Source: Pleurotus ostreatus/Saccharomyces cerevisiae fusant
Taxonomy: Eukaryota > Opisthokonta
Direction: 5' to 3'
DNA length: 64,000 nucleotides
Assembly: GCA_024196135.1 (NCBI GenBank)
Contig: JAMQCK010000018.1
Span: 1-64,000 of the forward strand
The translations under genes and the position numbers were made by a program. The notes beneath the pieces were generated by a model that ran no database searches, had not been told where the DNA came from, and was given only the letters and a program-made list of their open reading frames with translations. Shown piece by piece: positions 1 through 12,160 of this stretch (the stretch's first letter is position 1; every line of letters starts with the position of its first letter).

Positions 1-384
1 TGGGAAAAATCGCCGAGGCGGGTGTTAGGCAGGGTCGTGAGGCCTCGACGACCTCACAGAACGACGGCGCGCCATTGAAAACCCCCATCTACATACCCGG
101 TTTGTTGCCCCATCCTCCAGATCGCCATGAAACGTGTCAAAGGGCCCTACATGCCCTGACCTGCTGTACCTCGCATATCTCGCGTCATATTCTCTCTTTC
201 CTCATGAAAACTTGTAGATGGCTGTTTCTCGTGGTGCTCTACCGAGCTGTGAAGGAAGTGGAATTTTTCGAGCTCGTTCAACGCCCGCCTCGGCGATCTT
301 TCCGAAAAAGGAACTGCGCTATTGATCTGAGCGCAGCTGTACATATAGATATACATTCACGCAACCCATGTGTGTTTTGTGTTT
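1..384. other. intergenic, no gene recognised
   Basis: This stretch lies downstream of the deoxyhypusine synthase stop codon. I see only short overlapping open frames with no family resemblance and no tRNA-like fold. Part of it is presumably the 3' untranslated region of the minus-strand gene. Confidence 0.5.
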
Positions 385-1719
385 TTATGCCTCCATGTCC
401 CGAGCGAAGGTGGCGGCAACAACCATAGGGAAGACAAGAGTCGCGTCGGCGTATACCTTCATAGCATTCATGAGCAAGAGTAGATTTAGCTGTCTGAGGA
501 TGCCCTACCTTCACTGTCTCTGCCCCTCCCTTTATTTTACCCCAGGAGACAGCCTCGTCTGGGCGAGCACCCGAATCCGAGCCATCGAACTCCTGCCCGG
601 TGTTCTGTGACACTGTGAGCGGCGTGATCAAGAAGGAACGCGGTTGACATACGATATATACAGAATAGTCAGCTCCGTTGCGCTGTGACGACGTCAGAAT
701 TACGTGGCATTCGAGGAGGGCGACGAATTTACGATGAGCATAGCGTTCGCGATCTGGTGCTTGCAGACGCCACCGCCCAGGATGATCATCCCTGCCTTTT
801 TTGACCGTCGTGCCTTCTCGTTGATCTCACGGATGTCGCGCGCGATGTCAATGATCAATCCTGGGCTGCGGAAAGAGTGGAAATAAATCATGTCTCCGAT
901 GGAACCGTCTGTCAACGCAGGACAGAAGACGGGGATGTCGTTCTGGAGAACACCGTCTCAGAAATTCCATGTCAAATAGTAAAGGATGTCTATTCACTTT
1001 GTAGGCCCAGTAGTACACGGACTCTTCGTTATTGATCTCCTTCCCTAGCCTGCGGATGAAGGTGCTCGGCGTCCACACCACGCCTGTCGCCTTCTGTTCC
1101 TCCAGCATAGCGTCGAGGATGGGGGTGAGCCAGTCTTCGAATTTGCAGTAGTTGTCGTTGGGGACGATGAGGTTGCCGATGCGGTTCATGCCTCGGCGAC
1201 GGAGATCTGCGCCATCGAGATTGAAGTCGGCGAGGTAGGTCTTTCCAAGGCATTTGATAAAGTCCTCTTCAATGCCGCCAGCCGTAGTGACGAGGGCAGC
1301 GACATGCTTGTGCTTGACAAGGTGCAGGATGACTTCACGTAGGCCAGAAGAGATTAGATTAGAGGTGTAGCCGAGGAAGATGTTGCATTTCGTCTGAGCG
1401 CGGACTTGAGGATCCTTATACTCCTCCGCTTCGTCTGCAGCGATCGGATCGTCAGACAATCTCCATTTACGCTGGCCATAGTCGAGTCAGTTCCCTGAAG
1501 TACATGACAGGTAGCTGAGCGTACCATTTTATTGATGATGTTGATCGCCTTGCCCAGGCTGTTTGCCTGAAATCCGATCCTTTCGTAGCTGCCGAGAAAT
1601 TCTTGCAGGGACAGAGGCTTCTCAAAGTTGGGCCCCACAACTGGGACAGCCGAGTCCGGTATCTTCTCCGAGCGCTGGAGGACGGCAGCAGATGCGGCAC
1701 TCGGGACGGAGGCGGCCAT
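385..1719 (-). CDS. DYS1: deoxyhypusine synthase
   Basis: The enzyme uses spermidine and NAD to convert one lysine of eIF5A to deoxyhypusine, the first step of hypusine formation in the cytosol. I join six exons at about 1719-1525, 1471-998, 942-733, 682-653, 604-509 and 456-385, giving 358 residues; human DHS has 369. Diagnostic stretches in order are [85 protein letters not shown] and [19 protein letters not shown]. The last contains the catalytic lysine (W-G-K). The C-terminus continues through a tiny 30-base exon, so gene finders could easily stop at 700. The start is the ATG at 1719; an in-frame ATG at 1776 would add 19 residues. The gene is divergent from SEC7 across 147 bp. Confidence 0.96.
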
Positions 1720-1866
1720 TGTTCTTTTGGTGATGGGGGCGGAGAACAAGAATTTTGATGCACGTGACTCGTTCACGCTTTCTGTCCCGCCGCGTCCGGT
1801 CTTGTCCCGCCGCTGACGCTCACACGTACCCGGACGCTGTCACGGTCGCAGCGCTCATCGTCAGAA
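1720..1866. promoter_or_regulatory. 147-bp divergent promoter between DYS1 and SEC7
   Basis: The start codons of the deoxyhypusine synthase gene (1719, minus) and the SEC7-like gene (1867, plus) are only 147 bases apart, so both promoters must share this segment or overlap the 5' untranslated regions. No clear TATA box is visible. It contains a pyrimidine-rich plus-strand stretch around 1778-1813. Confidence 0.6.
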
Positions 1867-4800
1867 ATGGCGGCGGTCGACGTTGCCGCCAATGTTCCTC
1901 TCCCCACATCACCGCCCCTCGGACAGTCCGTGACGACCGCGTCATTGGACGAACACATCAGCAATAACGCGTCGGAAGAGCCAGTCTCTACACCTGCAGC
2001 AGAACCAACGGAAAGCGGGACGGATGAAGGCTCTGTGAATGCAGAAGCGCCCGCTCATGATGCTACACCAGCAACTGCGGAGCCTGTCGTCTCTACGGAC
2101 TCGGAAGCCGCGCCGGCGGTGACCTCTGAACCCGCTGAGGCAACGCACGATGCGACGGAGCAGGCGAGTGCGCCGACGGAACAGATTTCCGCCCCTCAGA
2201 TGGAGCCCTCTGTCTCCCAGTCTACCAGCACTGAGAGCGCGACGAGTGCGCCGGACGCTCCATCATCGTCGGCCTCTGAACCTGCTATCCAAGCACCTGC
2301 ACCGGTCCCCTACCAAAATGGCGCAGCACCACCTTCCACCTCCCATCTACCAAGCCTGCCGCAGTCTCCAGCTCCGGTCCTGCCCCCCACGACCGGCCAT
2401 CGTCGATCACTCACGCTTTCCAAAGGCAACACCGTCTCAGTAGTCCTGATCTCCACCGCCCTTGAAACGATAGCCGCGTCCAGAGAGGCCAAGCGCTCCG
2501 CGCCCCTCAAGGAGAGCGTGCAGAAGGCGCTAGATCTGGTCAAGAGCAACCAGGGCGGCGACCGCCCTCGCGAGATATTCGAGCCCCTCCGCCTAGCGTG
2601 CGAGACCCGCAGCGAGAAGCTCATGATCGCGAGCTTGGATTGCATCTCAAAGCTCATATCCTACTCGTTCTTTGAGGAGACCGTCACGCCGACTGCGTAT
2701 ACCTCCCCGCCAGGCACTCCAACCACCGCGAACGGCTCAGCACGGTCCGATGCACCGCCTCTGCCTCTGGTCGATCTTGTCGTAAACACCATCACCCAAT
2801 GCCACAACGAGTCGACGCCGGAGTCCGTGTCCCTGCAGATCGTGAAGGCACTCCTCGCGCTGGTGCTCTCCCAGACCATCCTCGTCCACCACTCTTCCCT
2901 CCTCAAGGCCGTCCGCACCGTATACAACATCTTCCTCCTCAGCAACGACCCTGTCAACCAGACAGTTGCTCAGGGCGGCCTTACGCAGATGGTCAACCAC
3001 GTCTTCAGCCGCGCGCGGAGCCTGAACGCTTCCGACTCGGGCACCTTCAGCTCGGATTCCGCGACCTTGAACGACCAGGAGCCATCATCCGCAAAGCGCT
3101 CGTCGTTCTCTATACCCCGCCCATCATCACGCTTGTCAAGGTTGTCCTCGCAGTATGACCCCAGGTCTCCGGTAGACCTGCCAACGAACGACTCTGTTAC
3201 CTCCCTTCCTGCCAGCAGTCAGCCGACCGCGTCCAAGGAGGATGTGGATGCAGAGGACCATGATACCGCTGAAGATGGGAAGCCCAGGATTCAGCACCTG
3301 ACCCTGTAAGTATCCTATCATCTCCATGGAGCTTGATGTTGACCCAGCTCTAGCGACAGCTTCGAAGCAGCCAATCCTCATGACACGCTCCCTGCAAACG
3401 GCGGCCATGCTCATCAGCTCACGACACACGACCTTTCCATCAAGGATGCCTTCCTGGTGTTCCGTGCGCTGTGCAAGTTGACGATGAAGCCGCTGAATAC
3501 GGAGAGGTAAGCACCGTGCCAATACCTATATCAGCCACGGCGTTAACTTCTACATAGCGAGCGCGACCTAAAGTCGCATGCCATGCGCTCGAAGCTGCTT
3601 TCGTTGCATCTGGTCTTGTCGATCCTCAACTCGCACATGCCGCTGCTCGTGGACCCGTCAGCCATCATCTACTCCAGCTCCTCCCATGACGCGACGACCT
3701 TCGTACAGGCCATCAACCAGTACCTCTGTCTCAGCCTGAGCAGGAATGCGGTCAGCCCTGTGTTGCAGGTCTTCGAGCTGAGCGTGGAGATCTTTTGGCG
3801 CGTCCTCTCCGGCATGCGTACGAAGCTGAAGGTACGCGAGCAAGCAAGAGAGTGTATCAGGAGGCTGACCCTCGTCTCTAGAAAGAGATCGAGGTCCTGT
3901 TCCGCGAGATCTTCATGCCAATATTGGAGATGAAGACTTCGACACTGAAGCAGAAGGCGATTATCTTGGGCATGTTCTCGCGTCTGTGCCAGGACCCGCA
4001 AGCGCTCGTCGAGATCTACCTCAACTATGATTGCGACAGGGAGTCTGCCGACAACATTTACGAGCAGTGAGTACGCAGACGCAGCAGCTAGTACTGAGCT
4101 GACATGCTGCAGCCTGATGAACATCATCTCCAAGATTGGCTCGACGTCGGCACCTAAGGAGCCTGGCAAGGGCAACGAACCGCCGCCGAGCCCTGGCATG
4201 GCGCCGCAGAAGGGCTCGCAAGGCAACGTCCCGCCAGCGCTCAGCACGCAGGCGATGTCCATCGCAGGCAGCATGGATACGTCCAACATGGGCCACTCCG
4301 AGGCCCAGCTGAAGCGGCAAGGCTTGGAGTGCCTGGTCACCGTCCTGCGCTCGCTCGTCGCATGGGGCACCACCGCGCCGAAGTCCACCGTTGAGTCCGC
4401 CGCGTCCGCCTCAGCGTCGCGGGCGCATCTGAACAACGACGACGTCCGGCGGGACTCGATGACGCCGGATAACTCGGTCGACCGGATGTCGACGGCGACG
4501 GCGGGGAGCTCGGAGACGTTGAGGCAGCCGACGCCGGACTTCACGGATGACCCGAGCAAGTTTGAGACGGCGAAGCAGAGGAAGACGACGCTGTTGGAGG
4601 GTATTAAGAAGTTTAACTTCAAGCCGAAGCGGGTAAGCTGATGATCGTCCCTTCGTGAATCTTCACTCAGAATTACTCTGCAGGGTATTCAATTCCTCAT
4701 CGAGAATGGGTTCATTCCCAGCAACTCGCCTCAAGATATCGCCGCCTTCTTGTTGCACACCGACGGTCTCAGCAAAGCCATGATTGGCGAATACCTTGGC

Positions 4801-7800
4801 GAGGGGTGAGCAGATCTACACCTTCCACTGTTCAACTCTGACTGCTATCTTGTAGTGATGAGGCAAACGTGACGATTATGCACGCCTTCGTCGATATGAT
4901 GGACTTCCGAGGGTTGGGCTTCGTCGATGCTTTGCGGACGTTCTTGCAGTCTTTCCGTCTACCTGGAGAGGCCCAGAAGATCGATCGCTACATGCTCAAG
5001 TTCGCCGACAAGTACATGGCCAACAACGAGAAGACGCCGTTCATCAACGCTAGTAGGTGACATCGTCCGTTCGTTGTATTTGTGACTGATCAAAGTCTTC
5101 CAGACGCTGCCTACGTCTTCGCTTACTCTGTCATCTTGCTCAACACGGACGCGCACAACCCGCAGGTCAAGAAGCGGATGACCAAGGCCGACTTCATCAA
5201 GAACAACCGCGGGATCAACGCTGACGAGGACTCGCCCGCCGACCACGACCCTAACTTACCAGAGGACTTCTTGACGACTGTGTACGATGAAATCGTCAGC
5301 AACGAGATCCGCATGAAGGATGAGGTTGAGGCCGTGGGTCCTGCTGCTACCCCCGGTGGCATCGCTGGCGCACTGGCGAACGTTGGGCGCGACTTGCAGA
5401 AGGAGGCGTACGTGATGCAGTCGAGCGGGATGGCGAGCAAGACGGAGGTAAGACGACTTGCGACCTCTCCGTAGCTTGCGCTGACAAATGTATTCAGGCC
5501 TTGTTCAAGACAATGATGCGGACACAACGCAGAGCGTCGAAGGCGGCTGAGCAATTCTTCAGCGCGACACAGTTCGTTCACGTTCGCCCAATGTTCGAGG
5601 TTGCCTGGATCCCCTTCCTTGCTGGGCTTTCGGGCCCCTTGCAGGAGACCGACGACATCGAGATCGTCGAGCTCTGCTTGGACGGGTTCAAGAGCGCCAT
5701 TCACATTGCCTGCTTCTTCGACATGGAGCTGCAGCGCAATGCATTCGTCACTACGCTTGCGAAGTTCACGTTCCTGAACAACCTGGGCGAGATGAAGGCG
5801 AAGAACATGGAGGCCATCAAGACGCTGCTGGACATTGCACTGCACGAGGGCAACCACTTGAAGGGCTCTTGGCACGAGGTGCTGACTTGCGTCAGCCAAC
5901 TCGAGCACATGCAGCTCCTGAGCAGTGGTGTCGACCTGCCGGAGGGTCAGAAGGGGTGAGCGAAAACGCATACGTCTACTTCGCCCGTTGACAGCCCATA
6001 GTCGATCCAAGAAGCTGCCAGCAGAGGCTTTGGCCAACGAGAGTCGCTCCACGCACATCACAGTCGCGAGCGACATGGTCTTCTCACTGAGCCACTACTT
6101 GTCTGGCGTACGTCTTCATAACTCGTTAATCCCTATATGGTGCTGACTCGTATACAGACGGCCATCGTCGACTTCGTTCAAGCGCTCTGCGACGTCTCGT
6201 GGGAGGAGATCCAGGGCTCAGGCCTCTCGCAGAACCCTCGACTGTTCAGCTTGCAGAAGCTCGTGGAGATTTCGTACTACAACATGAACCGTATCCGTGT
6301 CGAGTGGACGAACATCTGGGCGATCCTGGGAGAGCACTTTAACCAGGTCTGCTGCCACAACAACCCGCACGTCGGCTTCTTCGCCTTGGATGCCCTTCGA
6401 CAATTGGCCATGCGCTTTTTGGAGAAGGAGGAGTTGCCGCAGTTCAAGTTCCAGAAGGACTTCTTGAAGCCGTTCGAGTACACGATGGTGCACAACCAGA
6501 ACCCGGAGATCCGTGACCTGGTGAGTTGCATCGGCATTCAAGATATTGATTTGTTGCTGACGATGTGTGCGTTAGGTTCTCGTTTGCTTGCAGCAGATGA
6601 TACAGGCAAGAGTGGAGAACATGCGTTCTGGCTGGCGGACAATGTTCCACGTATTCTCTGCCGCGTCAAGAGTGCTTACAGGTGCGTTTGCTGAATTGTG
6701 TCATGGTATAGTTCTAACTTCCCATAAGAACGCATCGTCAACTCTGCTTTCGAGATCGTGACTCGCCTTAACAAGGAACACTTCGGCGCCATTGTCCGGC
6801 ATGGCGCGTTCGCCGACCTCACGAACTGCATCACCCAGTTCTGCAAGGTCAGCAAGTTCCAGAAGATCAGTCTGCTCGCCATAGCGATGCTTCGGGACGT
6901 TATCACTGTCATGCTCGAGTCGCCTGAGTGCGCCGTTACTGCCGAGGGACCCGCGGAAAGCCAGCCATCGGATCATTTCTGGCATCCTGTTCTGTTCGGC
7001 TTCTACGACATCATCATGACTGGCGAAGACCTGGAAGTCCGACGATTGTGAGTACAGGGCCTGTAACGACCTGAGCAGGAGCTAATGACGCTTGCAGGGC
7101 TCTCGACTCCATGTTCAGCACCTTGAAGACGTATGGCGCCGGTTTCCCGCTGGAGTACTGGGACGCTATCTGCTCGGAGCTCCTGTTCCCCATCTTCTCT
7201 GTCTTGAAGTCGAGTCAAGACCTTTCGCGCTTCAGCACCCAGGAAGACATGAGTGTCTGGCTGTCGACGACGATGATCCAGGCATTGAGGAATCTCATCG
7301 ACCTGTATACCTACTACTTTGAGATCCTCGAGCGGTCATTGGACGGGTTGCTGGACTTGCTTTGCGTGTGTATCTGCCAAGGTATGTCCACCGTTCTTGC
7401 AACATTATATCCCAGCTGACAGTGTGGCAGAGAACGATACGCTATCGCGGATCGGTACTTCATGTTTGCAGCAACTGCTCGAGAACAACGTCAAGAAGCT
7501 CAGTCCGGCGCGATGGGAGCGCGTTGTCACTACTTTCATCAAGCTCTTCAAGACGACTACACCGCATCAGCTCTTCGACGAAAGCCTGCGTATAGAGATC
7601 GATGGGCTAGGGAATGGCACCGAGTCTCCCGACGCGGGCTCGGAGAATAGCGGCCAGACCATACTGCCCGCGCCCCTCTCGCCTACGACGGAGCGTCCTC
7701 GCTCGGATCCGCGCGTAACACTGGCCGACAGGCGGCGAATCTTCAAGCAGATCATCGTCAAATGCGTGTTGCAGCTGCTGCTCATTGAGACGACAAGCGA

Positions 7801-8454
7801 CCTCTTGCGGAACGACGAGGTGTACTCCACGATTCCGCCTGAGCACTTGTTGCGCTTGATGGGTGTGCTGGACCAGAGCTATCGGTTCGCGCGCGACTTC
7901 AATGAGGACAAGGAGCTTCGGACAGGGCTTTGGAAAGTCGGTGAGTTGTGAATTCAGCAATCGACGAGAGGCCTTCTGTTAATGCGACCTCTAGGCTTCA
8001 TGCGCCACCTTCCGAACTTGTTGAAGCAGGAGTCAAGTAGCGCAGCCACCCTCATCCACATCTTGACGCAGATGTACTTCGACCCGCGACCAGAGCACCG
8101 GAAGGCGCGGCCGCAAATATCGGAACGCCTGCTGCCGCTCGGTTTGGGTGTCATCGAGGACTTCAACAAGCTGCGTCAGGAGTCGCAGGCGAAGAACATC
8201 CTCGCATGGACGCCGGTCGTGTCGGAGATCTTGGACTGCTTCAGTCGGTTAGACGACAAGTCGGTGAGTACTTTCACTCGGCGTATAGCTAGAAAGAGTT
8301 GACTGACTCCTCACAGTTCAAGATGTACCTCCCCGCCATCTACCCGTTGGCCACCCATTTGCTCGACCGAGATCTGGCGCCCGAGATTCGTGCCGGCCTC
8401 AAGGCATACTACCTGCGTGTGGGCTTCGCGCAGGGTATCATAGACAGCTCATGA
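1867..8454 (+). CDS. SEC7: Sec7/BIG-family guanine nucleotide exchange factor for Arf GTPases
   Basis: Large Arf-GEFs of this family activate Arf1 on the trans-Golgi and drive vesicle budding. The first exon (1867-3305) encodes an acidic Ser/Thr/Pro-rich leader and the start of the DCB region. The HUS region follows, with the signature [14 protein letters not shown] near 4021-4070. The Sec7 domain runs about 4690-5310: [20 protein letters not shown], then the glutamic-finger motif [13 protein letters not shown], then [19 protein letters not shown]. Helical HDS repeats fill the rest to the stop at 8452-8454. The gene has many introns of about 50 bases; the spliced product should be near 1,900 residues, close to human BIG1 and yeast Sec7. 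It is convergent with GLN4, with a 283-bp gap. Confidence 0.96.
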
Positions 8455-8737
8455 GCATCTCTGTAGTGTAGCCTATTTATTACTGTATTGCACCATCTGG
8501 GATAATTCTACTCGCACATATGGACGGACTGCATTCCAGGTGTGAGTTGTGCGGAGACGATGGTGAGCACACTTATTGAGCGTTGATAATGTTGACAGCC
8601 CATCATTGTTCCAGTTGTTGACCAAGGTAGCTCTATCCCATTGACATTCAACTTGAGACCTTGCCGACTAACTATACAACACAGTTACAACATTCAGTAC
8701 GCTACAGGGGCAATCGCACATCTATTCGACACTACGC

Positions 8738-11440
8738 CTATGAAGACTTGCCCGCATCCTCCTTCAAGCTAACGATACGATTGAGGACAAGGTAGTCGCC
8801 CTGGCGCCTGCCCGGCTCGACGTTGTCCGGCTCGTCCAGGCATGCAATGCGGGAATCTTTGTCCAGGGCGAAGTACGCGACTCGCAAGCCCTGGAAGCGA
8901 ACGCACTCCAGTCCAATGAGCTGCTCCGCGGTTGCGCTCGGCGCATCGTTCGGCGCGCCTCCCCTCGGTGCATCTCCTGACTCCGCCGTCGCCTTCTCCG
9001 TTCGTGCCTTCGCGTCGCGCTTTGCCTCCGTGTACAAGCGCTTCGCAAGTGGCCAGAAGCCAGCTTCGACCATCGCGCCTTTGATCACCTCCAAGCTGTT
9101 CTTGTCAATGTCCGAGCGGAAGTCCGACGGCGGCTCATCGCTCTTGAAGAGCTTGTGGAATACGCGCGTCTCGTCAATGCGCACCGGGCTGCCCGACGGT
9201 GCGTGCTCGGCGACCCACTGGATGAACGCCTTCGGCTTCTTCGTCGCGCCCTCGTTCTCCAAGCGGCATACCAGCTCGGTGACGTTTCCCTCCGCGTCCG
9301 TCTTGTACGACACGCAGGTGATGGGGTGCGGCGCCTGGTACAGGCCCACGGTCTTCCCCGGTGCAAGACGGAAGTAGTCCGGCGAGTCCTCCAGGCGGAA
9401 GTCACCACGGTCAATGTACAGCACTTTCGCCAGCGGTATGCGCGACGTGCCGAGTGCAGGGACCTTCGGGTGCAGCGGCTTCTCAACTTCGAGCACGAAG
9501 TCGTCCGGCACGTTCTCCAGCACGACCTTGAGCGGGTTGAGCACCATGAGCAGCCGCGGGGCCGAGCCTTCGAGGTAGTCGCGCACGGACTGCTCGAAGC
9601 GGACGAGCTGGATGTTGGAAGGAGACGTCGTGACGCCGAGGACGCTGACGAAGTTCGTGATGGCGCCGGGCGGGACGCCGCGCCTGCGCAGGGCGATGAG
9701 GGTGTAGAGGCGCGGGTCGTCCCAGCCATTGACGTAGCCCTCGTCGACGAGCGCGAGGATTTTGCGTTTGGACATGATTGTGCCCTCGAGGTTTAGGCGA
9801 CCGTATTCGCTCTGGCGGGGCTTGTAGACCTCCAGGGCGTCACATAGCCATTCGTAAGATTGGCGGGACGCGACGAACTCAGTTGTGCATAGTGAGTGTC
9901 TGCAATCATGAGTACGTATATCGCGACTTGATGGCACGGCACTCACGAGATGTTCTCCATGCTATCGACCAAGCAGTGCGTGAAGTCGTATGTTGGGTAG
10001 ATCTTCCACTTCGTACCAGTCCGATGGTGTGGCGCATCGAGCACTCGGTACGCCGTCAAGTCCCACATCTGCGGGTTCCCGTCTTCCAGATCCTGCTTCA
10101 TCCGCAAGTTGGCCTCCTTCGGTCGATACTCCCCATCCTTCATCGCCTCGAACTCCTTCAAGCTCTCCTCGATAGGCCGCGTCCGATGCACGCACGCCCT
10201 CGGCTTCTGCCCCGTCTTCTCCCCCCGCGCCTGCTTGATCTCCTCCTGCGTGCAATGGCACACATACGCCTTGTCCCTCCGTATAAGCTCCACCGCCAAA
10301 TCATACAGCTGCTGGAAGTAGTCGCTCGAGTACGTGATCTTCCACGGCTCGTACCCCAGCCACCGGATCATCTCGAGGATGCTCTCAAAGTACCGCGCCT
10401 CCTCCTTCTCCGGGTTCGTGTCGTCGTAGCGGAGGTAGCACTTGCCGTTGTGGTGCGCGGCGAAGCCGAAGTTGACGAAGATGGCTTTGGAGTGGCCGAT
10501 GTGGAGGTAGCCGTTGGGCTCGGGCGGGAAGCGCGTCCAGACCTGGCCGCCGGTGGCGGCGAGGTGCTGTTCGCGGAGGTGGGGGTGGATCTGGGGGTTC
10601 TCGCCGGGTTTGTGGAGCGCGCCGAGGAAGCCCTCCTCGAAGACGGATTTGCGGGACGAGGACGGGTCTTCTGCGACCTCTGCCTTCGCTGCTTTTGCGG
10701 GCTTCTTGGGCTCCTGCGAGGAGTGAGATGGATGTACGTTCAAGCGTGGTCATGACGCGTACCTTGGCCTTAGGCTTAGCCGCCTCCTTGGGACCAAACT
10801 TCTCCAGGAAGAGCTTCTCCACGGTAGCCTTCACCTCGAGCGCGTTTGCCCATCGCAATGAGGGGACGGCCTTAGCAGCGCTGATGACAGCACCAAGCCC
10901 TGCCCAACCCTTTGACGCGCTGGGTTCTGCTATCTCGGCTATTTGCTTGTATAGCTCTTCTGGTGTTATGCTGAAGCCTACATGTTGTTAACGAGCGCTG
11001 ATCGGGGTGGCCTTAGTCGTACGCACCAACACCGCACTCCTTATCGAAGTCCTGGATATCTATGGGTGGGGAATGTGTCTCCACATACTTCGCAGCAGCT
11101 ATACCTCGTGTCAGCTACATCCCCCACGACTTGAACACCACATACCAACAGCCTGATCCGTCGTCTTCAACTTCCCCTCCAAGATCTTATCCACCACAAA
11201 GTCGCGTGCCTCCTCCGTCGTATTCTGCGCCTTCGCCACCTGCCCCGCGAGCGCCGAGATCAAGCCCGCCTGCTTCTCCTCAAGCTTGGGCTCGCGCTTG
11301 TCCAGCTGGTACTTCTCGATGATATCCTTAAGCGCAGCCGCCTGCTTCGCGGACTTGGCCGCCTCGACCGCCTTCGCGTGAGGAAGGCCGATCGCCTCGA
11401 AGAGCGGGACGTGCTCCGCCGCCACTGGGGCCTTTGACAT
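8738..11440 (-). CDS. GLN4: glutaminyl-tRNA synthetase
   Basis: This class I aminoacyl-tRNA synthetase charges tRNA-Gln. Exon 1 (start ATG at 11440) gives the eukaryote-specific helical N-terminal domain beginning [18 protein letters not shown], followed by a Lys/Ala-rich linker. The catalytic Rossmann fold starts with [20 protein letters not shown], which holds the HIGH motif, and then [19 protein letters not shown]. The KMSKS-type loop is [20 protein letters not shown], followed by [20 protein letters not shown]. The C-terminal anticodon-binding beta barrels run through [18 protein letters not shown] to the stop at 8738-8740. A short Ala/Pro insertion near 8940-9010 sits in the last barrel. 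Most of the protein is in two long exons. Length is about 820 residues, similar to yeast Gln4. Confidence 0.97.
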
Positions 11441-11744
11441 TAGAACCGATGGGTCGCGATAGGGAGGGGGGATAGGAAAGAATCTGTTTTCAGGCGATAA
11501 GTCGAGTCAGAACGCGGTCAGAAGTTAGAGGCGAGATCGATGATGGAAGTCGCGGTTATGTTCAGTGATCAGTGGGCAGGGGATGTTGGTCTCTATATAT
11601 TCCTGGGAGTGAATTGAGAGAACTGGCATATAGCAGTCAGAGTTATGTATGACTCGTCCGCGATAGTAGTTATGGACACAGAATTATGGGACAAGTGGTT
11701 CAGGCAGAGAGCCAAAGAGTAGAATCCATGGCATTTTGAGATAT
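11441..11744. other. intergenic between GLN4 and tRNA-Lys
   Basis: This is the upstream region of the glutaminyl-tRNA synthetase gene, which reads to the left, and the 5' flank of the tRNA. I see no coding frame with family resemblance. A TATATATT-like run lies near 11592-11600. Confidence 0.5.
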
Positions 11745-11833
11745 GCCCGCCTAGCTCAATCGGATAGAGCGTCAGACTCTTAGGCTTGGCTTGGGCAATC
11801 TGAAGGCTGCGAGTTCGACCCTCGCGGTGGGCT
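11745..11833 (+). tRNA. tRNA-Lys (anticodon CTT), with a 15-nt intron
   Basis: The acceptor stem GCCCGCC pairs with GGTGGGC. A D arm (GCTC...GAGC), anticodon stem TCAGA/TCTGA and T arm CGAG-TTCGACC-CTCG are all present. The anticodon loop begins CTCTTA, giving anticodon CTT. Twenty-two bases separate the two halves of the anticodon stem, so about 15 bases after position 37 must be an intron. Without it the RNA is 74 nt. The box B promoter (GAGTTCGACC) is intact. A near-identical copy with a shorter intron lies at 27180-27263. Confidence 0.95.
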
Positions 11834-12160
11834 ATCAGGGAGCTCATCCTTTTTGCCCTCCTGCTTTTTTGTGGTTAAATTCATCTTCTTCTGTTCTGAC
11901 CACCCATTCTTGTGCAGTATCCTACTTACTGCCAGGGCAATGCGCGCTTGCTTCTAACCGTCTTGCGATGTAAGGCGTTCGAATATACAACAAATCAATA
12001 ATTGGGAGAGGCGTAAGGTAGGTCGACGGTGCACAATCTGGCAATAAGTTTTACAGGCATGTGTTAGTACATCCACCTCAGCAGCGAATACTACGAGCAA
12101 TGACAGGTCAGTAACGGGGATGGAGTGCATGCCGTCTGGTCCTACGCGCACACTGGTGGC
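11834..12160. other. intergenic after tRNA-Lys
   Basis: A T-rich stretch (ccttttt at 11847-11853, then cttttttg near 11863-11870) just after the tRNA looks like an RNA polymerase III terminator. The remainder is presumably the 3' untranslated region of the CCHC zinc-knuckle gene. I find no coding frame. Confidence 0.5.

Noticed and set aside
3669..4622. 317-codon open frame on the minus strand
   Set aside because: It is antisense to SEC7 exons whose conserved HUS-domain residues are read on the plus strand; composition is Arg/Leu/Ser-rich as in GC-rich shadow frames.
5123..6076. 317-codon open frame on the minus strand
   Set aside because: Antisense to the Sec7 catalytic and downstream exons, no family resemblance and no reason for splicing.
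9778..10755. 325-codon plus-strand frame
   Set aside because: Antisense to the glutaminyl-tRNA synthetase catalytic domain with the HIGH motif; very Leu/Arg/Val-rich.
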